A stretch of DNA of 64,000 nt from Massospora cicadina (GCA_022478985.1 JAKSZP010012194.1:27321-91320); one strand, 5' to 3'; positions 10,941 to 22,260 are shown, numbered from the stretch's first letter. A program made the numbers and translations. The notes: generated by a model not told the origin, from the letters alone.

Positions 10941-12155
10941 TGTTGGGATTTTTGCCCATATTCCCAGCCGGCTAGATTACCAGGGCTTGCTAGGGGATAA
11001 TTCCCTAATGCAAGGTGAATTGAATATCAGTTGACCCTGATTTTGGGGTAACTATGCTCAGGGGATTTTAAGTTATTCGCCTTGTCAGATCAAACAGGGA
11101 TCAATCCAGATGAATGCTTAAGTTTCTTCAGGTAGAGTTGCTGACAAAATAGGGTCATCTGATAGTTGATTAACTATCAGGTGTACTGATTGGAGTTGTC
11201 AAGTTTCATCAACCAATTGGGAATCTAAGGATCAAGTTGCGAGGCAAGTGATGCAGCCTGCAACTAGAGAATCGATCATTTGGTTTATGACCTGTCTTAA
11301 TGGTTAATAAGTCCCATTACCTAAGCAGGTCGCTTGGCAAATATGGTTAGTTTGTTTTGATTAAGAGTAAAACGTTAGGAACACGTTTTCTGACTCTTTC
11401 CATTTTAGGTTTTGAGAATGTCCAATAAAGGAATCCTAGCCAGGCTATGGAAGACCATCACTGCTGAGACGAGAATAGGTAATTTAATGGCAACAGCTGC
11501 CATTTTATTGAGGAGGTGCCAACTGAGGTTAAGCACCGAATGCCCCACTATAGATTCATTAAAGAATTCACTAATAAATTTTAAAAACTACAAGATTACT
11601 TTTACTAGAGGATTAAAAAAAACCCAGATCACTTTTACTAGAGTATAAGCTTAGTAAACTTTATCAAAATCCATTGTGAGTTCTATCCTTTCTCAAGGAT
11701 ATTATTGCTGTGTGTGATAATTGGGAGACTCTTTTCAAGATAGTGTGTAAGGATCTGATCAGGGATCCAGAGAAGAAGCTGAATTGAATTGGGGATTTCT
11801 GCCAACTGTGTGTTAAACCAGAGAAACTGTAAACAGGGATCTGAGCATAAATTGAGTTAGGTGGTATGTGGGAATGAATCCCTATTCCAGACATCATAAG
11901 TATTTTGAGAGGAGATACTGGCTGAGCGTTGGCTTGAAATCTAATACTTCCATTCAACTATAGATAATAGTTGCCATACTATTTTCAAAGAGTATATCAG
12001 CTAAAATTAAACAACGCGGAGAATTGCACAAAAACTGAACCTGTGAAAGTAATATAAATATTGGGGTTTATTGGCTGAGAATAATTAGGAAACCTATAAA
12101 TTTTTGCATGGGTTATCAGTCATGAACAATTAAGGAAAACCCTTGAATCTTAACA
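10941..12155 (+). repeat. Shared LTR between TE-1a and TE-1b (LTR2)
   Basis: It starts TGTTGGGATTTTTGCCC and is colinear with LTR1 over about 1,168 bp to TTTTTGCA at 12,108. The last 45-47 bases then appear again as a diverged tandem copy ending TTAACA at 12,155, just before the second primer site. The LTR serves as 3' LTR of TE-1a and 5' LTR of TE-1b. Confidence 0.75.
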
Positions 12156-12158
12156 ATT

Positions 12159-12174
12159 AATGCTCACTATAGAG
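12159..12174 (+). other. Degraded primer-binding site of TE-1b
   Basis: aatgctcactatagag aligns with TGGTGCTCACTACAGG of TE-1a but has lost the leading TGG. Three bases separate it from the LTR end, as in TE-1a. Confidence 0.5.
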
Positions 12175-12205
12175 GGTGTAGTTGAGTAGGATATACTAGG
12201 ACATA

Positions 12206-13440
12206 ATGTCATGCAAGGACGAGTTAAAAAAACTCTGTAAAGAGTTGGAAACTATTAACAAGAATGCCTTGCATTCTGCGGATCATTAAGAATTCATTTC
12301 CTTGAAGGAGAGAGTTACCAATATCAAGGAAGAATTCATAAAATTCAATAGTTTTGGCAATGAGCTACTAGGAAAAGTAATGCCATTTTAGAAAAAGGAA
12401 GGAGATTTATTTTGAGAAGTCTTATTCTTAGAAATGGAATGCGAAGTGGATCACATCTGTTTAGACAAAAAAGCGCAGAAATAGAGAGACTGATTAAGAA
12501 AATTGAGGAGTTAAAAACTCACAAATGTGAATGCGAGTCCTATGTGGTGAATGACGCTGAAGAAAGAACTCCAAGAACTCCATTTGGAAAGGCGAATATT
12601 CCACAAAATATGCCACATGCATTCACAGCTATTTCAGAGATGACCCACCAAAATTACTACTCAAGTTAGTCAAGTAGTTGAACTAAGATTGGTGGCTAAT
12701 AAAAATTTGGAGAAATTTAGGGCTATGCTGAAATTACCTACTTTCCATCAGGATAACGCCCCTGCGTTTTTCTGATTATTTGACATGACAATGTTCAGTT
12801 ATGGCAATTGGCAAAAGGCTTTGATGGTGATGAATTGCCTGGATACCAATTGTAAGAACCTAAAGTTACCCCATCTAGAGGGTGACAGCTGGTCATACTC
12901 AGAGGCCAAGGTGGTCATTATGTAGGAATTTGGAAGTCCCATGTGCATGTCAAAGTGCAATAAAGAATTCATGGGAATTCAATTTTAGAAGGATAAATCC
13001 TTAGCAAGTTTCACCGATTTTTCTACCAAGAATCGCAGATTTTAGTTGGAGAGAAAGTGCTGTATGATTTTGATGCACAGACTGTGCTGCAAGCAGCCCT
13101 TTGGACCTATTGTAATTTACATTGAATGATGTCTGGTGTGTTTGCAATGGAGATTACCACCTAACAGATGGTGAATCATTTTAAATATTGGGAGCTACCT
13201 TTAATGCTCTGAATAGAATTTTCAAATCAAATTCAGTATGAAATTTGAATCCCACAAAGGGGACCGAGGGCGCTAAGGAGTTTAATAATCAAATTGTGCC
13301 AGGAAATAAGCCTCAAGAGTTTAAGAGAATTAATAAGAAGGAAAAAATCTGTTACCAATGTGGAGGTAAAGGACACTTCGCCGTACACCGCAAGAAGTCT
13401 AAAGAACAGATCAATGTGATCCAAGCAAAAAAAGTCTAAA
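12206..13440 (+). pseudogene. gag: Gag remnant of TE-1b
   Basis: The frame starts with an ATG at 12,206 and the coiled-coil region that aligns with TE-1a from about 3,730. A second open block is 12,412-12,669. The capsid-like stretch (LPTFHQDNAPAF) is near 12,741-12,800. The last open block, 13,245-13,439, carries the zinc knuckle CYQCGGKGHFAVH (13,350-13,388), of form C-x2-C-x4-H-x3-H with His as fourth ligand, followed by basic residues. Several stops separate the blocks. It is the better preserved of the two knuckles. Confidence 0.65.
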
Positions 13441-13769
13441 CCTGCACAGGATTTGGGAAAAGGGCCCACAGCCTAGACAGGGAACAGTCTAGAGCTGCGG
13501 AAAAACCTGTTCCTCCCAATATAATTTACGAAGAAATTGGCATTAGTGATCTGTTTATTGATGAAAACACAGGATCATCTATATCAAGTGGTCAATTTAG
13601 ATGTGAAAGCGGTAACAAGATCTGGAGCAAAGAGGATTGACCCAAGTTATTAAATAAGTTGCTCAGCCATATGTGTGACAACTGGCAAACAAGATCCAAG
13701 CCACAGATAATCCAGAAGAATTGACAAAAGTTAAATTAAATGATGCAAACCTGTCAATTTCCTTTAGCG

Positions 13770-13867
13770 CAATCAAGGAATTGTTTTCTGATCTATCAGG
13801 GCAAATAATTTACACCCACAATCAAGGAATTGTTTTCTGATCTATCAGGGCAAATAATTTACACCCG
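13770..13867 (+). repeat. 49-bp tandem duplication in TE-1b
   Basis: Two nearly identical 49-bp units lie head to tail, the second starting at 13,819. The corresponding stretch of TE-1a (near 5,288) has a single unit. The length is not a multiple of three, so the duplication also shifts the reading frame between gag and protease. Confidence 0.85.
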
Positions 13868-13961
13868 CAATCCAGCTATGATACCGCTATACACTCAGTA
13901 ATTATAATTTTACAATACTCTGAGTATAAATATATAGATGTACTAGTTTAATTGAGCACAG

Positions 13962-14660
13962 ATGAGGGCGATAGTTGACAGTGGAGCACCCATCAACATG
14001 TTTTTGACCAAGCTGGTGAAGAGGATGAAGATCTTGCTTGACTTGGAACACAAGAGAGAGTATGGGACAGCTGGGCCAAATACCACCATCTCATGTGGAG
14101 CGTATAGCGCTCTGCACTTCAATTCAGATCCTTGGTGGTGTCTGCACCAGTGATAATTTGGCTAATTAAGACAATGACATTCTGATCTATTTGTAATTTT
14201 ATATGGAAGTATGGAGTTAAATGTAACTTTGAGGATAATACTTTGACCATATTGGACCAGACGTTACCATTTGCTAACAGAAATATGGGGAAACTCCACT
14301 GAATAGGGAAATAACTTCATTAACCTGATCTACAATGATGCCATTGTCCTGATTCTGTACCAACTAGTTGGCTGGAAGCGACAAGAATGTAATGGAAATC
14401 CTAGAAAATCAGGGAATTTTGCTGAGGATTAAGAGTGCGAGAACCATACTTCTGGGATCACAGATAATAGTCAACACCAAATTGACATTGAGATACCGGA
14501 GCTGCTGTATGGGGAAGTCAGAAGCCCCTGAAGAAGTCCAGAGTAGAGCCTTAGGAGTTCCTGATATAATTATACCAGGCCATGGAAAAATTCGAGTTCT
14601 TTTGGTGAATTTGTATAACAAAACTGATGAAGATTGAGAAGAAACTAGATTGTCACCTTT
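13962..14660 (+). pseudogene. pol: Protease and dUTPase-like remnant of TE-1b
   Basis: The open block 13,962-14,153 begins RAIVDSGAPINMFLTKLV with an intact DSG triad. The frame breaks near 14,115. A second open block, 14,368-14,637, keeps ILLRIKSARTILLGSQ and GHGKIRVLLVNLYNKT, the pattern of a beta-rich dUTPase-like domain between protease and RT. The catalytic third motif is not clearly kept (GVPDIIIPGHG in place of a G.ID..Y.G pattern). Confidence 0.55.
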
Positions 14661-14769
14661 GTTCATCTAATACTGATGGCTGAATTGAGGAAATTCCACA
14701 ATTTTGGGACCCTCAATGAAAATGAGATTACTGGTAGGGGTTATAGGAAGCATCAATTTATTGGTCAAC

Positions 14770-15350
14770 CAAGAGCAACTCGCTGATCTGAAAGACAGAC
14801 AGCAGTAAAGGTTCTTGAGCTATTTAACAAGTATTGGAAAGTATTTGCCCAAGACAGCCATGATTTGTGATGTGTGAGAGATAAACCACAAGGTTGATAG
14901 TGGGAAGATTTGTCAATAAGAATGAGACTGATTTGACAGTTGAAGGTGGCCAAAGCAGTAGTGGATGAAGAAATCAGTAAACTAGTGAAGCATGGGCCTC
15001 TATGAAATGGGAACCATAATAAACACCTGAAGTTGTCATACATCCTGGTGTACTTGGACGATATAAATGTTTTCAGTAGGACAATTACTGACCATTCGCA
15101 CCACTTGAGGGAGTTTTCAACAAAGATCTGTGGCCAACCTGAAGATCAAGCCAAGAAAGTGTCACTTCTTCAAGAAAGAGTTTTAGTATCTGGTATTCAT
15201 AATACAACTCTAGTGGACTGCAACCACAAGCCCAGAAAATCGAAGCCATAGAGCAAATGTCTGTACTTAGAGTTTCCAAGATATCCAAGTGTTCCTTGGA
15301 ATGGTCAGATACTATAGAAGATTCATTCAGATTTTTCAAGAATTGCTGAG
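14770..15350 (+). pseudogene. pol: Reverse transcriptase remnant of TE-1b with internal deletion
   Basis: The start aligns with TE-1a through VRHGLL-type sequence near 14,990, then jumps within about 45 bases to LSYILVYLDDINVFSRT (15,033-15,090). About 300 bases present in TE-1a (near 6,470-6,800), including the first catalytic Asp, are missing. The YLDD box itself is intact, unlike in TE-1a. The rest of RT follows in broken frames. Confidence 0.65.
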
Positions 15351-15379
15351 CCCCTCTTCCATTTACTGAAGGATTTAGA

Positions 15380-15890
15380 AAAGCAAATTTGTTTAGAGTG
15401 AAGAGGCACAGAGTTCCTTCGATGAGTTATGCCAGTATCTAATAGATTCTCCAAATTTGAAATATCTGAAGTTTGATTGAGAATTTATTATATTAACTGA
15501 TGATTCATTAATGGCAATTGGCGCCATACTGAGCTAAGTAGATACACTTGAGGGCAAAAATCTGGTGGTGTATGTGAGCTGGACAATATCAGCCACTGAA
15601 AGGAACTACACCATAACTGAGCGAGAATGCCTTGCAGTCAATTACGCCTGAAAACAGTTTTGGGTGTATATTAATGGAACTCACTTCAAAGTGGTGATGG
15701 ACTACTCCTCGTTGCATTGGCTATACAATTTAAGAGAACCGGAAGGATGACTGTCCCAATGGTCTCTAAAGCTACAGGCTTACAATTATGAGATAGTCCA
15801 CTGATTTAAAGCTTCTCATCAAAATGCAGATGGCCTATTGCGGTTACCAATGGTCCAGGTGATATAACAGCAGGCGGATAATAATTTCAG
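15380..15890 (+). pseudogene. pol: RNase H remnant of TE-1b
   Basis: The translation gives LMAIGAILS, SATERNYTITERECLAV and, after a further stretch, YNYEIVH followed by SHQNADGLLRLP, which is the usual end of a Ty3/gypsy RNase H domain. It aligns with TE-1a 7,240-7,660. A few stops (near 15,480, 15,535 and 15,650) interrupt an otherwise readable domain. Confidence 0.65.
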
Positions 15891-15959
15891 AGAATGGTCA
15901 ACAAAGAAATTGTTAACAAGCCCCAAGAAATCAAAGGTGGGCTTCAAAAGTGATGGAAA

Positions 15960-17060
15960 ACACCAAGACCATGTATGGACAAGTTTTCAAGATAATTGAT
16001 GGGAAATGATTACTATTACCAAAGTCATCAGAATAAGCAGCTATCATTCAGACCACTCATAAGGTTTTTGGGCACAGAGGCCTATAAAAGACAACTAATC
16101 ATATTTTCTAGTATTACTACTGGGAGTCCATCAACTATTTTGTAGAAGACTATCTGTCTTGTTGTGTGGAGTGCCAGTTGCACAAGCTGCACAAGAACAT
16201 GACTGGATACCAACTGGTCTGCCTGGGATTTGCTTGGCATATGGTGTCCATTGATGTGATAGGACTATTACCTATGGTTACTGGGGGAATCAAATACATC
16301 ATAGTTGTGATTGATAATCTGGAAAAATGGGTCTAGAAGAAGGCCATGGAGAAAGTAGATGCTACCAGCACTACAAAGTTTTTCCTAGATCATTTTTTAT
16401 ACTGACATGGATACCTGCAGGTCTTGGTGAGCAATAGTGAAACGAATTTCATATCTCATGTGATTCCACAATTAGATGAAATAAGGGGGATCAGAGGAGT
16501 CATGTCTTTACCATAAATCCAGAGAAATATGGACCGGTAGAATGTGTCAATGGGACATTGGCTGCGACGCTGAGGAAGCTGGTCAAAGGGAGAACTTTCA
16601 TGTGGGGAACATACCTTAGTTTAGTGATGTTCGCTTACAATATAAGTCATCATATAGAGAAGGGAAAATGCTGTTTGAGTTGCTATATGGAAGGAAGGCC
16701 GCATTGCCACCAATTTTATACTTGGTGGTGGAAACAAACATCTGGGATGAGTGCTAAGCAGTATCTAAACCGATTGATGAATAGCCTGATCAAAATGCAA
16801 TTGCAAGCATTTGATACAACTTTAAAGAAAAGAATCTGAGCGGAAATGATGGATGATAAGATTTGATTGGCCTTATTTAAATAATGAAAGGTGATAGAGT
16901 TGCCTACTGTGATACGCATGGTTTTCGGGAGAAGAAAAAGCTGGATGCATTGTGATTGGGTCCATTTGAGATCATTGCCAAGATGCTATGGATGTTTATC
17001 CATCAAAAACCTCTTGGATGAAGGATAGTAAATTGAGTCCAAGCTAAGTATGTAAAGTAG
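15960..17060 (+). pseudogene. pol: Integrase remnant of TE-1b
   Basis: The zinc domain appears as HKVFGHRGL and CCVECQLHK (16,050-16,195). The core keeps VSIDVIGLL (first Asp, near 16,250) and a degraded second motif (SNSETNF in place of SDNGTNF, so the second catalytic Asp is lost). The open block 16,558-16,839 covers the region after the core. The C-terminal barrel follows in a broken frame to about 17,060. No chromodomain is seen. Confidence 0.65.
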
Positions 17061-17097
17061 TGGATTGATGAAAAAACAACGAAAAAAGATTTCCCAA

Positions 17098-17310
17098 GGG
17101 ACTGCTGAACCATTTAATTGGTTATGTCCTGATGATTTGGTCAAGTTCAAAAAAGGATCGCTGAACCAAACTATATGGTTAAGTCTAAAAATAAGACCTC
17201 TGAACCATAGAAAACTGGTAGGTCTAAGAATACCTAGGAACCAGTTTGGGGGAATAAAATAAAAAGAAGGACCACTGAACTGAATTAAAGGTCGAGTCCA
17301 ATAGATAAAA
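17098..17310 (+). repeat. Four-unit hairpin repeat array of TE-1b
   Basis: The copy of the TE-1a array: CTGAACCA-like words near 17,100, 17,158, 17,197 and 17,272. The first two are followed by TGGTTA after 6-8 bases and the third by TGGTAGG, so hairpins can form. The internal purine run (ttgggggaataaaataaaaa) is near 17,246. Position relative to integrase and antisense frame is the same as in TE-1a. Confidence 0.55.
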
Positions 17311-17519
17311 GCAGAAAAAAGGAGTGATAAGATATGGAGAAAATATTTTCAAAAACTGCATAAAAAACGATATAGTTTTATAATTTTTATTGTTATTAAT
17401 TATCCTTGATACAGGGATGATTCCGCCTATGTTGCCTCTTGGGGAGAGAGAGGATGGATCGCAGTAGGAATGAATAGCTATCAAAGTCAATGTGAGATCA
17501 GATGCTAGTGAGGGCTAGA

Positions 17520-19060
17520 CCTACATAAAACCAAGTTCTTTGAGTGGATACAGATCCCTGCGAGAAACCAACTAGGGGAAGGAAATTTAAATGTCAGAAG
17601 ATGTCAATCACAAAACCCCGGAGCATGGAGGAAAACAGCAATAGAGAAAGAGGCAATTGGTGATTAACCCTGAGTAATACCAATATGGTACTGGAGCTGA
17701 AAGATTAGTCTTGAGTGCTTGCCAATGGGCTTCGTCAATTACATTGGACATATGAGCCAGCATTGAGCAAGCTATACTGGGCGGGGTTGCCAAATCATGC
17801 CCCCTATCAAAGCCATCAGTGGAAGATACCAATGGGACGCGCCAGAAATGAGATAGTTGTGCAGAGAAAAATGACATCCTGCAGATGATGACTATGAGCT
17901 TTTTTGGAAGCAAAAGCAGAATGAGCGATGAAAGCTAGGAGAGGCTGGAATCTTTGTGGCCCAACTTCAAAGAATTTGGCTGGCAAAGCGAAGAGCATAG
18001 GCTGCAACGTCTCAATCTAGGATCTACTTGAGGTTAGAGGGGTTCAGAGCTATTGACATAGCCTCAGTTACTTGGGCCCTTAATTCTGCAAAGGGAAGTT
18101 CAAAATGTTTGCTGTTTTAATGTCTAGTTCAGCTGTAAGAACAGCTGGCTTGTAATATGTACTGAGTCAGAAAAGGAACTCCAGAAGCAAGTCTGTACTA
18201 GCAAGGAACAATCAATTGAGAGCGGGGGGCATTGATTCAGGAGGTTTGATGATGATGGTAGGAGAATCTGAGAAAGGAGCTGAATCCAGGAGAGTCTTGA
18301 AATCTAACTCAGGAATTGACAATAAAGGAGGGATTGGTCATGAGTCGTTTGAGACAATTGCTAACCTGGTTTTGTTGGGGTTGGATACTGTTTTTGGCAA
18401 TTCCAAGGAAGGACTGGCCATGAGTACTTGACTGGGAGTATGAGTCCTGGGAGGACCATAGAAGAGGTTCCAGCGCAGATTGACTCATCAGCTGGAAAAG
18501 CTGAAGGTCTTTATCAGACATGCTATCAAGTAGTTGTTGATATCGAGACTCCAAATTCAACATATGAGCTGGATGAGAGGGGTTTGTCAGACTTATATGA
18601 TAGTCAGCATTATGCACTCTGGAATCAATCAAGGTCTAATTTCAGGGAAATCAATATTAAACTAAAAATGAGATAAGCTCTCCAAAGAGGAAATAAGAAT
18701 GATTTGAGCAATGAAGTTATTATGAGAAGATAACTAGAGAAAATATAATTGAGCATTCTTAATTGCACCATGAAATGAACATAAATGACAAGAATCTCTT
18801 ATTGAGGATGAGGAGAAAAATCAGGAATTTGAGGACGCCAGACCAACTATCTTGAATATGATGCGGTCATATGCCCTGATGGGGGGAAAACTGGATATTG
18901 GCATTATTATTTTCATGAGTTGATTGATCAGTCTGGCATGACAGAAGGTCATGGAAACTACACTCTGAGTAGGTGGTAGCGAGGAGGAAGAGGAAGAGAG
19001 ATGCATGCTGAAGGTTATCCCAAGCAGAATTGAGTACCAATTAACCGTAGTCTGCTTGAA
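17520..19060 (-). pseudogene. Conserved antisense open frame of TE-1b
   Basis: Minus-strand open blocks at 19,006-18,821, 18,632-18,309, 18,007-17,816 and 17,913-17,608 align in order with the antisense frame of TE-1a. Between blocks the same protein words are readable in shifted frames (for example FYGPPRTHTPSQV, SPTIIIKPPE). The C-terminal part shares QGSVSTQ with QGSASTQ of TE-1a. It starts about 90-140 bases inside the 3' LTR. The product is unknown; no membrane or nucleic-acid-binding motif is obvious. Confidence 0.5.
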
Positions 19061-19131
19061 CTAAAGAAGTATGTGACCTAGTTACTGAAGCGGTATTCTC
19101 ATGTCACAATCCTTTTCTCACTGGAAATCTA

Positions 19132-19147
19132 GGCAAGAAGGGGGATG
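19132..19147 (+). other. Polypurine tract of TE-1b
   Basis: A purine-rich run (gcaagaagggggatg) directly before the LTR start TGTTGGGA at 19,148. Confidence 0.6.
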
Positions 19148-19790
19148 TGTTGGGATTTTTGCCCGCATTCTCAGTCAACTAGATTATCAGGTTCATTAGG
19201 GGATAATTCCCTATAGCCAAGTGAATTGGATATCAGTTGACCCTGATTTTGTGTTAACATTGTTTGAGGGATTCTAGGTAACTTTCCTGGCTCAGATCCA
19301 TCATAGATTGATCCGTGTAAATTCTTAAACTCTTGCTAGGCAGAGTTGCTGGTTAAATTGGGGCATCTGATAGTTGATTGATGATTAATATTCAGGTGTA
19401 CTAATTTGGATCAGTCAGGTTTCATCACTGACCAATTGAGAATTTAAGTAACAAGTTGTGATGTAATGATGTCACCTGCAACTAGCAAATTAATCAATTG
19501 GTTTGCAACCTCCCTTAATGGGTAACAAGTCATATTACTTAAGCAGGTCGCTTGCCAAATATGGTTGGTTCGCTGGGATCAAGAGGAAAACGTTAGGGAC
19601 ACTTTTTTCAACTCTTTCTGTTTTAGGTCTTAAGGATGTCCAACAATGAAATCCTAGCCTTGATGAGGCTGACCATAGCTGCTGAGACAACAAAGTATAA
19701 TTCAATGGTAACGGCTGCCAATTTATTGATGAGGCGCCAACTGAGGGTTGGGTGCTGAAATTCCACTATAAATTTTACTAAGAATTCACT
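19148..19790 (+). repeat. 3' LTR of TE-1b, first half only (LTR3)
   Basis: It aligns with LTR1 2,500-3,140 and LTR2 10,941-11,580, beginning TGTTGGGATTTTTGCCCGC. The similarity stops near the aattcact word at 19,785. The second half of the LTR is absent; after about 400 bp of other sequence, the LTR half at 20,200-20,690 follows, but it belongs to a sister subfamily. Confidence 0.7.
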
Positions 19791-19794
19791 TAAT

Positions 19795-20199
19795 AAAAAA
19801 CATTATTCTGGAAAAGTTAAAGATTAGCTTGACTCTCCATTGAGGTTCACCCATCCTGGGGTTGATACAGGTGCTAAGGAATTAATCAGCCATTTGGACC
19901 GAGGTCCTTGTATGGCAGGAAGCCATTAAAGACATAGGCTTATGTATCTAGTCCCATGAAGTGAGGGAGAAATCACTGGGATGTAAGAGGTTACCTAATT
20001 GAGGTGAAAATCAATTATAGAGAAGATTGGCGGCTAACTGTTGTAAACATTAGCACTTCATTATCCCTTAAATTAGATCATTCTGTCATTGTAAATTGTA
20101 TCATAAAAATTACCAATTAATTTACATGCATCAAAGGAGATTTGAACCCAGATTCTCAGTAGTGCAAGCTAAATGGTTTACCATTTGGTTACAAAGCCT
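19795..20199 (-). mobile_element. Probable tRNA-derived SINE (SINE-3)
   Basis: On the minus strand the sequence starting near 20,199 reads like a degraded tRNA: an A-box-like TAACCAAATGG (20,181-20,191) and a B-box-like GGTTCAAATCTCC (20,136-20,148), about 33 bases apart. A body without open frames follows to about 19,795 and sits between two LTR halves. I could not find a clear target duplication, so the limits are uncertain. Confidence 0.45.
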
Positions 20200-20690
20200 T
20201 ATCATTATCATTTATATCCCTTCATATACCTTATGATAGAAGTGAAAAACAGTAAAAAAGATTGATTACCTGAGTTTAATAAAGGGATTAATTATCAGGA
20301 TTTATTTCAAGTTCTTTTCTTCTTCAAGAAAATTATTGCTGTGTTCTTTAATTAAAGACTCTTTAGGATAAAGATTAAGGATTGAGGATCCAGAGTAGAT
20401 AAGCTGAGCTTAGACAGGAATTGCTGCTGACTATGCCACCAGAGAGAGGCCGCAAACTATGATCTGAGCTTGGATTGAGTTAGGTGGTATAAGGGAACAA
20501 ATCCCTATTGAGGGAATTTTAAGTATTTTTAAGGATGATTACTCGTAAATGTTGGACTGAACACAAGTGATTTATCCAACTATGGATATTAGCCTTCATA
20601 CTTTTAATCAAATATATATTATTATCAGACAATGCAAAGGATTGCACAACATTATACCTGTGCAGCTATCAAATTTAGTGGTTAGTATTT
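20200..20690 (+). repeat. Diverged LTR 3' half, copy 2
   Basis: Close relative of 2,003-2,490, with the same order of landmarks from atcatttatatcccttcat to ttgcacaacattatacctgtgc. The two copies flank the TE-1 tandem array on both sides in the same orientation. Confidence 0.55.
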
Positions 20691-20739
20691 GTTAATGAGC
20701 AGCTAAGTCACTAAGGTTTTTAACAGCAATACATCCAAG

Positions 20740-21690
20740 TTTGAACTTAAGATGTTAGATTTGTTGAATTAATGAGCTAAGCTGACCTTCCAGGATTTCC
20801 ACACCAGTACTAGGTACAGGATGACCTGGAGGCCCAGGGAACCCTTGTTGGACAAGATCCATCACAACCTGGGTTCCAGGAGCCCCATGCATTCCAGGAG
20901 GACCAGTATCATCCTGCCTTCTAGGTGTTTAGATAAGTAAGCATTATCTAGGGTATTTTGAGTATTGTTAATTAGAATTTCAAGATAGTGAAGTCATTCA
21001 TCCATGGTGGCTCTCAAGTTATTGACCTGAGTTTGTACTCCAGCAGTATATCCCTAATATAGTTATGTATGACAATTTCTAATAACTAAAGTTATCAGAG
21101 AGTTCTTGATAGAAAAATCTCATTATGCCCCCACCAAGATATGTTAACACAACCTGCATTTAATTGTTGAGCTGCTGATTTTCAATATGACGCTTTAGTT
21201 TGCTCTTCAAAAGAAGGCGCAGATTTGTAGAAGTGGAGTAGTTGCAAATGCTAGATTTCTGATAAATGCAAGATGCTGAAGCAGCTCCTGATGATGTTAC
21301 AGGGTGGGATGCACAAATTGGTGTAAGTAGCTCTCCAAACGTCCTACTCTGACTTAGTCTCCGTCAATGGAGGAACTGGTGAATAAACCCATCATAGACA
21401 TTGATACCATGTGGGCTCATCTGCCGGTGTGTCCGCCTGGGATGAAGGCTCAAGTGAGGAGGATCTGGAGAGCTTCAGTGAAATATGAGATACGTAGTTG
21501 ATACTGCTCTGTGGGCAGGTGAGGAGGTCCACCTCCATTGACACAGGTGATATGAGGTTATAAGGCGCACCCATTTCTCCTACTTGGATATTAATCGCCC
21601 ACTCACTGAGATGGAGGCCTCACAATCTGAAAAGCCATCTGACACTGAATCGTGATTGTTCATTGTAATTTCTCTAGGAACTAAGGGTCA
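20740..21690 (-). pseudogene. gag: Coiled-coil and collagen-like Gag of minus-strand element TE-2
   Basis: Minus-strand translation from about 21,664 begins MNNHDSVSDGFSDCEAS and passes through an open block 21,574-21,392. It continues in shifted frames through a helical region (RLESYLHQFVHPTL, near 21,340) that aligns with RTEQYLQQYIHPAI of TE-7 (46,770). The stretch ends in Gly-X-Y repeats at 20,908-20,784. Order and content match the first Gag frame of TE-7. Stops and shifts show a dead copy. The pol part that should follow is absent: the sequence switches to an LTR half at 20,690. Confidence 0.6.
20784..20908 (-). repeat. Collagen-like Gly-X-Y segment of TE-2
   Basis: Reading the minus strand gives GPPGMHGAPGTQ, a spacer of about 8 residues, then GFPGPPGHP. 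It lies at the same place, after the coiled coil, as the longer collagen-like run of TE-7. The copy is diverged, yet glycine is kept at every third position within the runs. Confidence 0.7.
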
Positions 21691-21691
21691 T

Positions 21692-21707
21692 CTGGCAGAG
21701 GGCACCA
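21692..21707 (-). other. Primer-binding site of TE-2
   Basis: The minus strand reads TGGTGCCCTCTGCCAG, very close to the TE-7 site TGGTGCTCCCTGCCAG (46,386-46,401). Five bases separate it from the LTR end CCAACA. Confidence 0.7.
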
Positions 21708-21712
21708 AATTT

Positions 21713-22260
21713 TGTTGGAATGTGGGGGATTAAATCCAACCATCTGAGAAGAGTTCAGGGGATCCAAAGCCCTAAGCGCAAGGGTTTTTTAAAATTGTAT
21801 AAAAGCTAAAAGTTAAGGGAAGACACTCTTTATATGCGATTATTCTTGTATCTTACTAGTAAGTAGTGGCAACTAAAACACCTGAGAAAAAAATGTTACT
21901 TTTATTTTCTCTAGAACACAAATATAAAGTAAATCTTGTAAGAAGAACAAGAAAAAATTAAGCACTTTGGAACCAAAATCTACCCTAGTTTATTACTCAG
22001 GGATTCTGTGGCTTTTGAGTAAATTCATCAAAGTAACAGTATCTGATCACTGGGATCAGGTTTGTAACCTGACATTGAGAGGTTTTAATATTTTTAATCA
22101 AAGAAAATCCCCGGAAATAAATTTGTCAAAACCCTTAGTTTGGGTTTAAATCACTACGTCAGTTTGACTTGAATCTGTAGTTTGATCTGGAATCCCTACA
22201 TGCATTTACAAAAGCAGCTTGGGATGAGTCAAGTTGGGGTCCTAAGCTGTTATATTCACC
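21713..22260 (-). repeat. 5' LTR of TE-2 (outer limit approximate)
   Basis: Noncoding, AT-rich sequence on the LTR side of the TE-2 primer site; its minus-strand end is CCAACA at 21,713. No second copy lies in the window, so the outer end (about 22,260) is set only by where the gag-like sequence of TE-3 begins. Confidence 0.4.

Noticed and set aside
13770..13867. CRISPR-like or satellite repeat
   Set aside because: Only two 49-bp units without spacers, absent from TE-1a; a simple tandem duplication.
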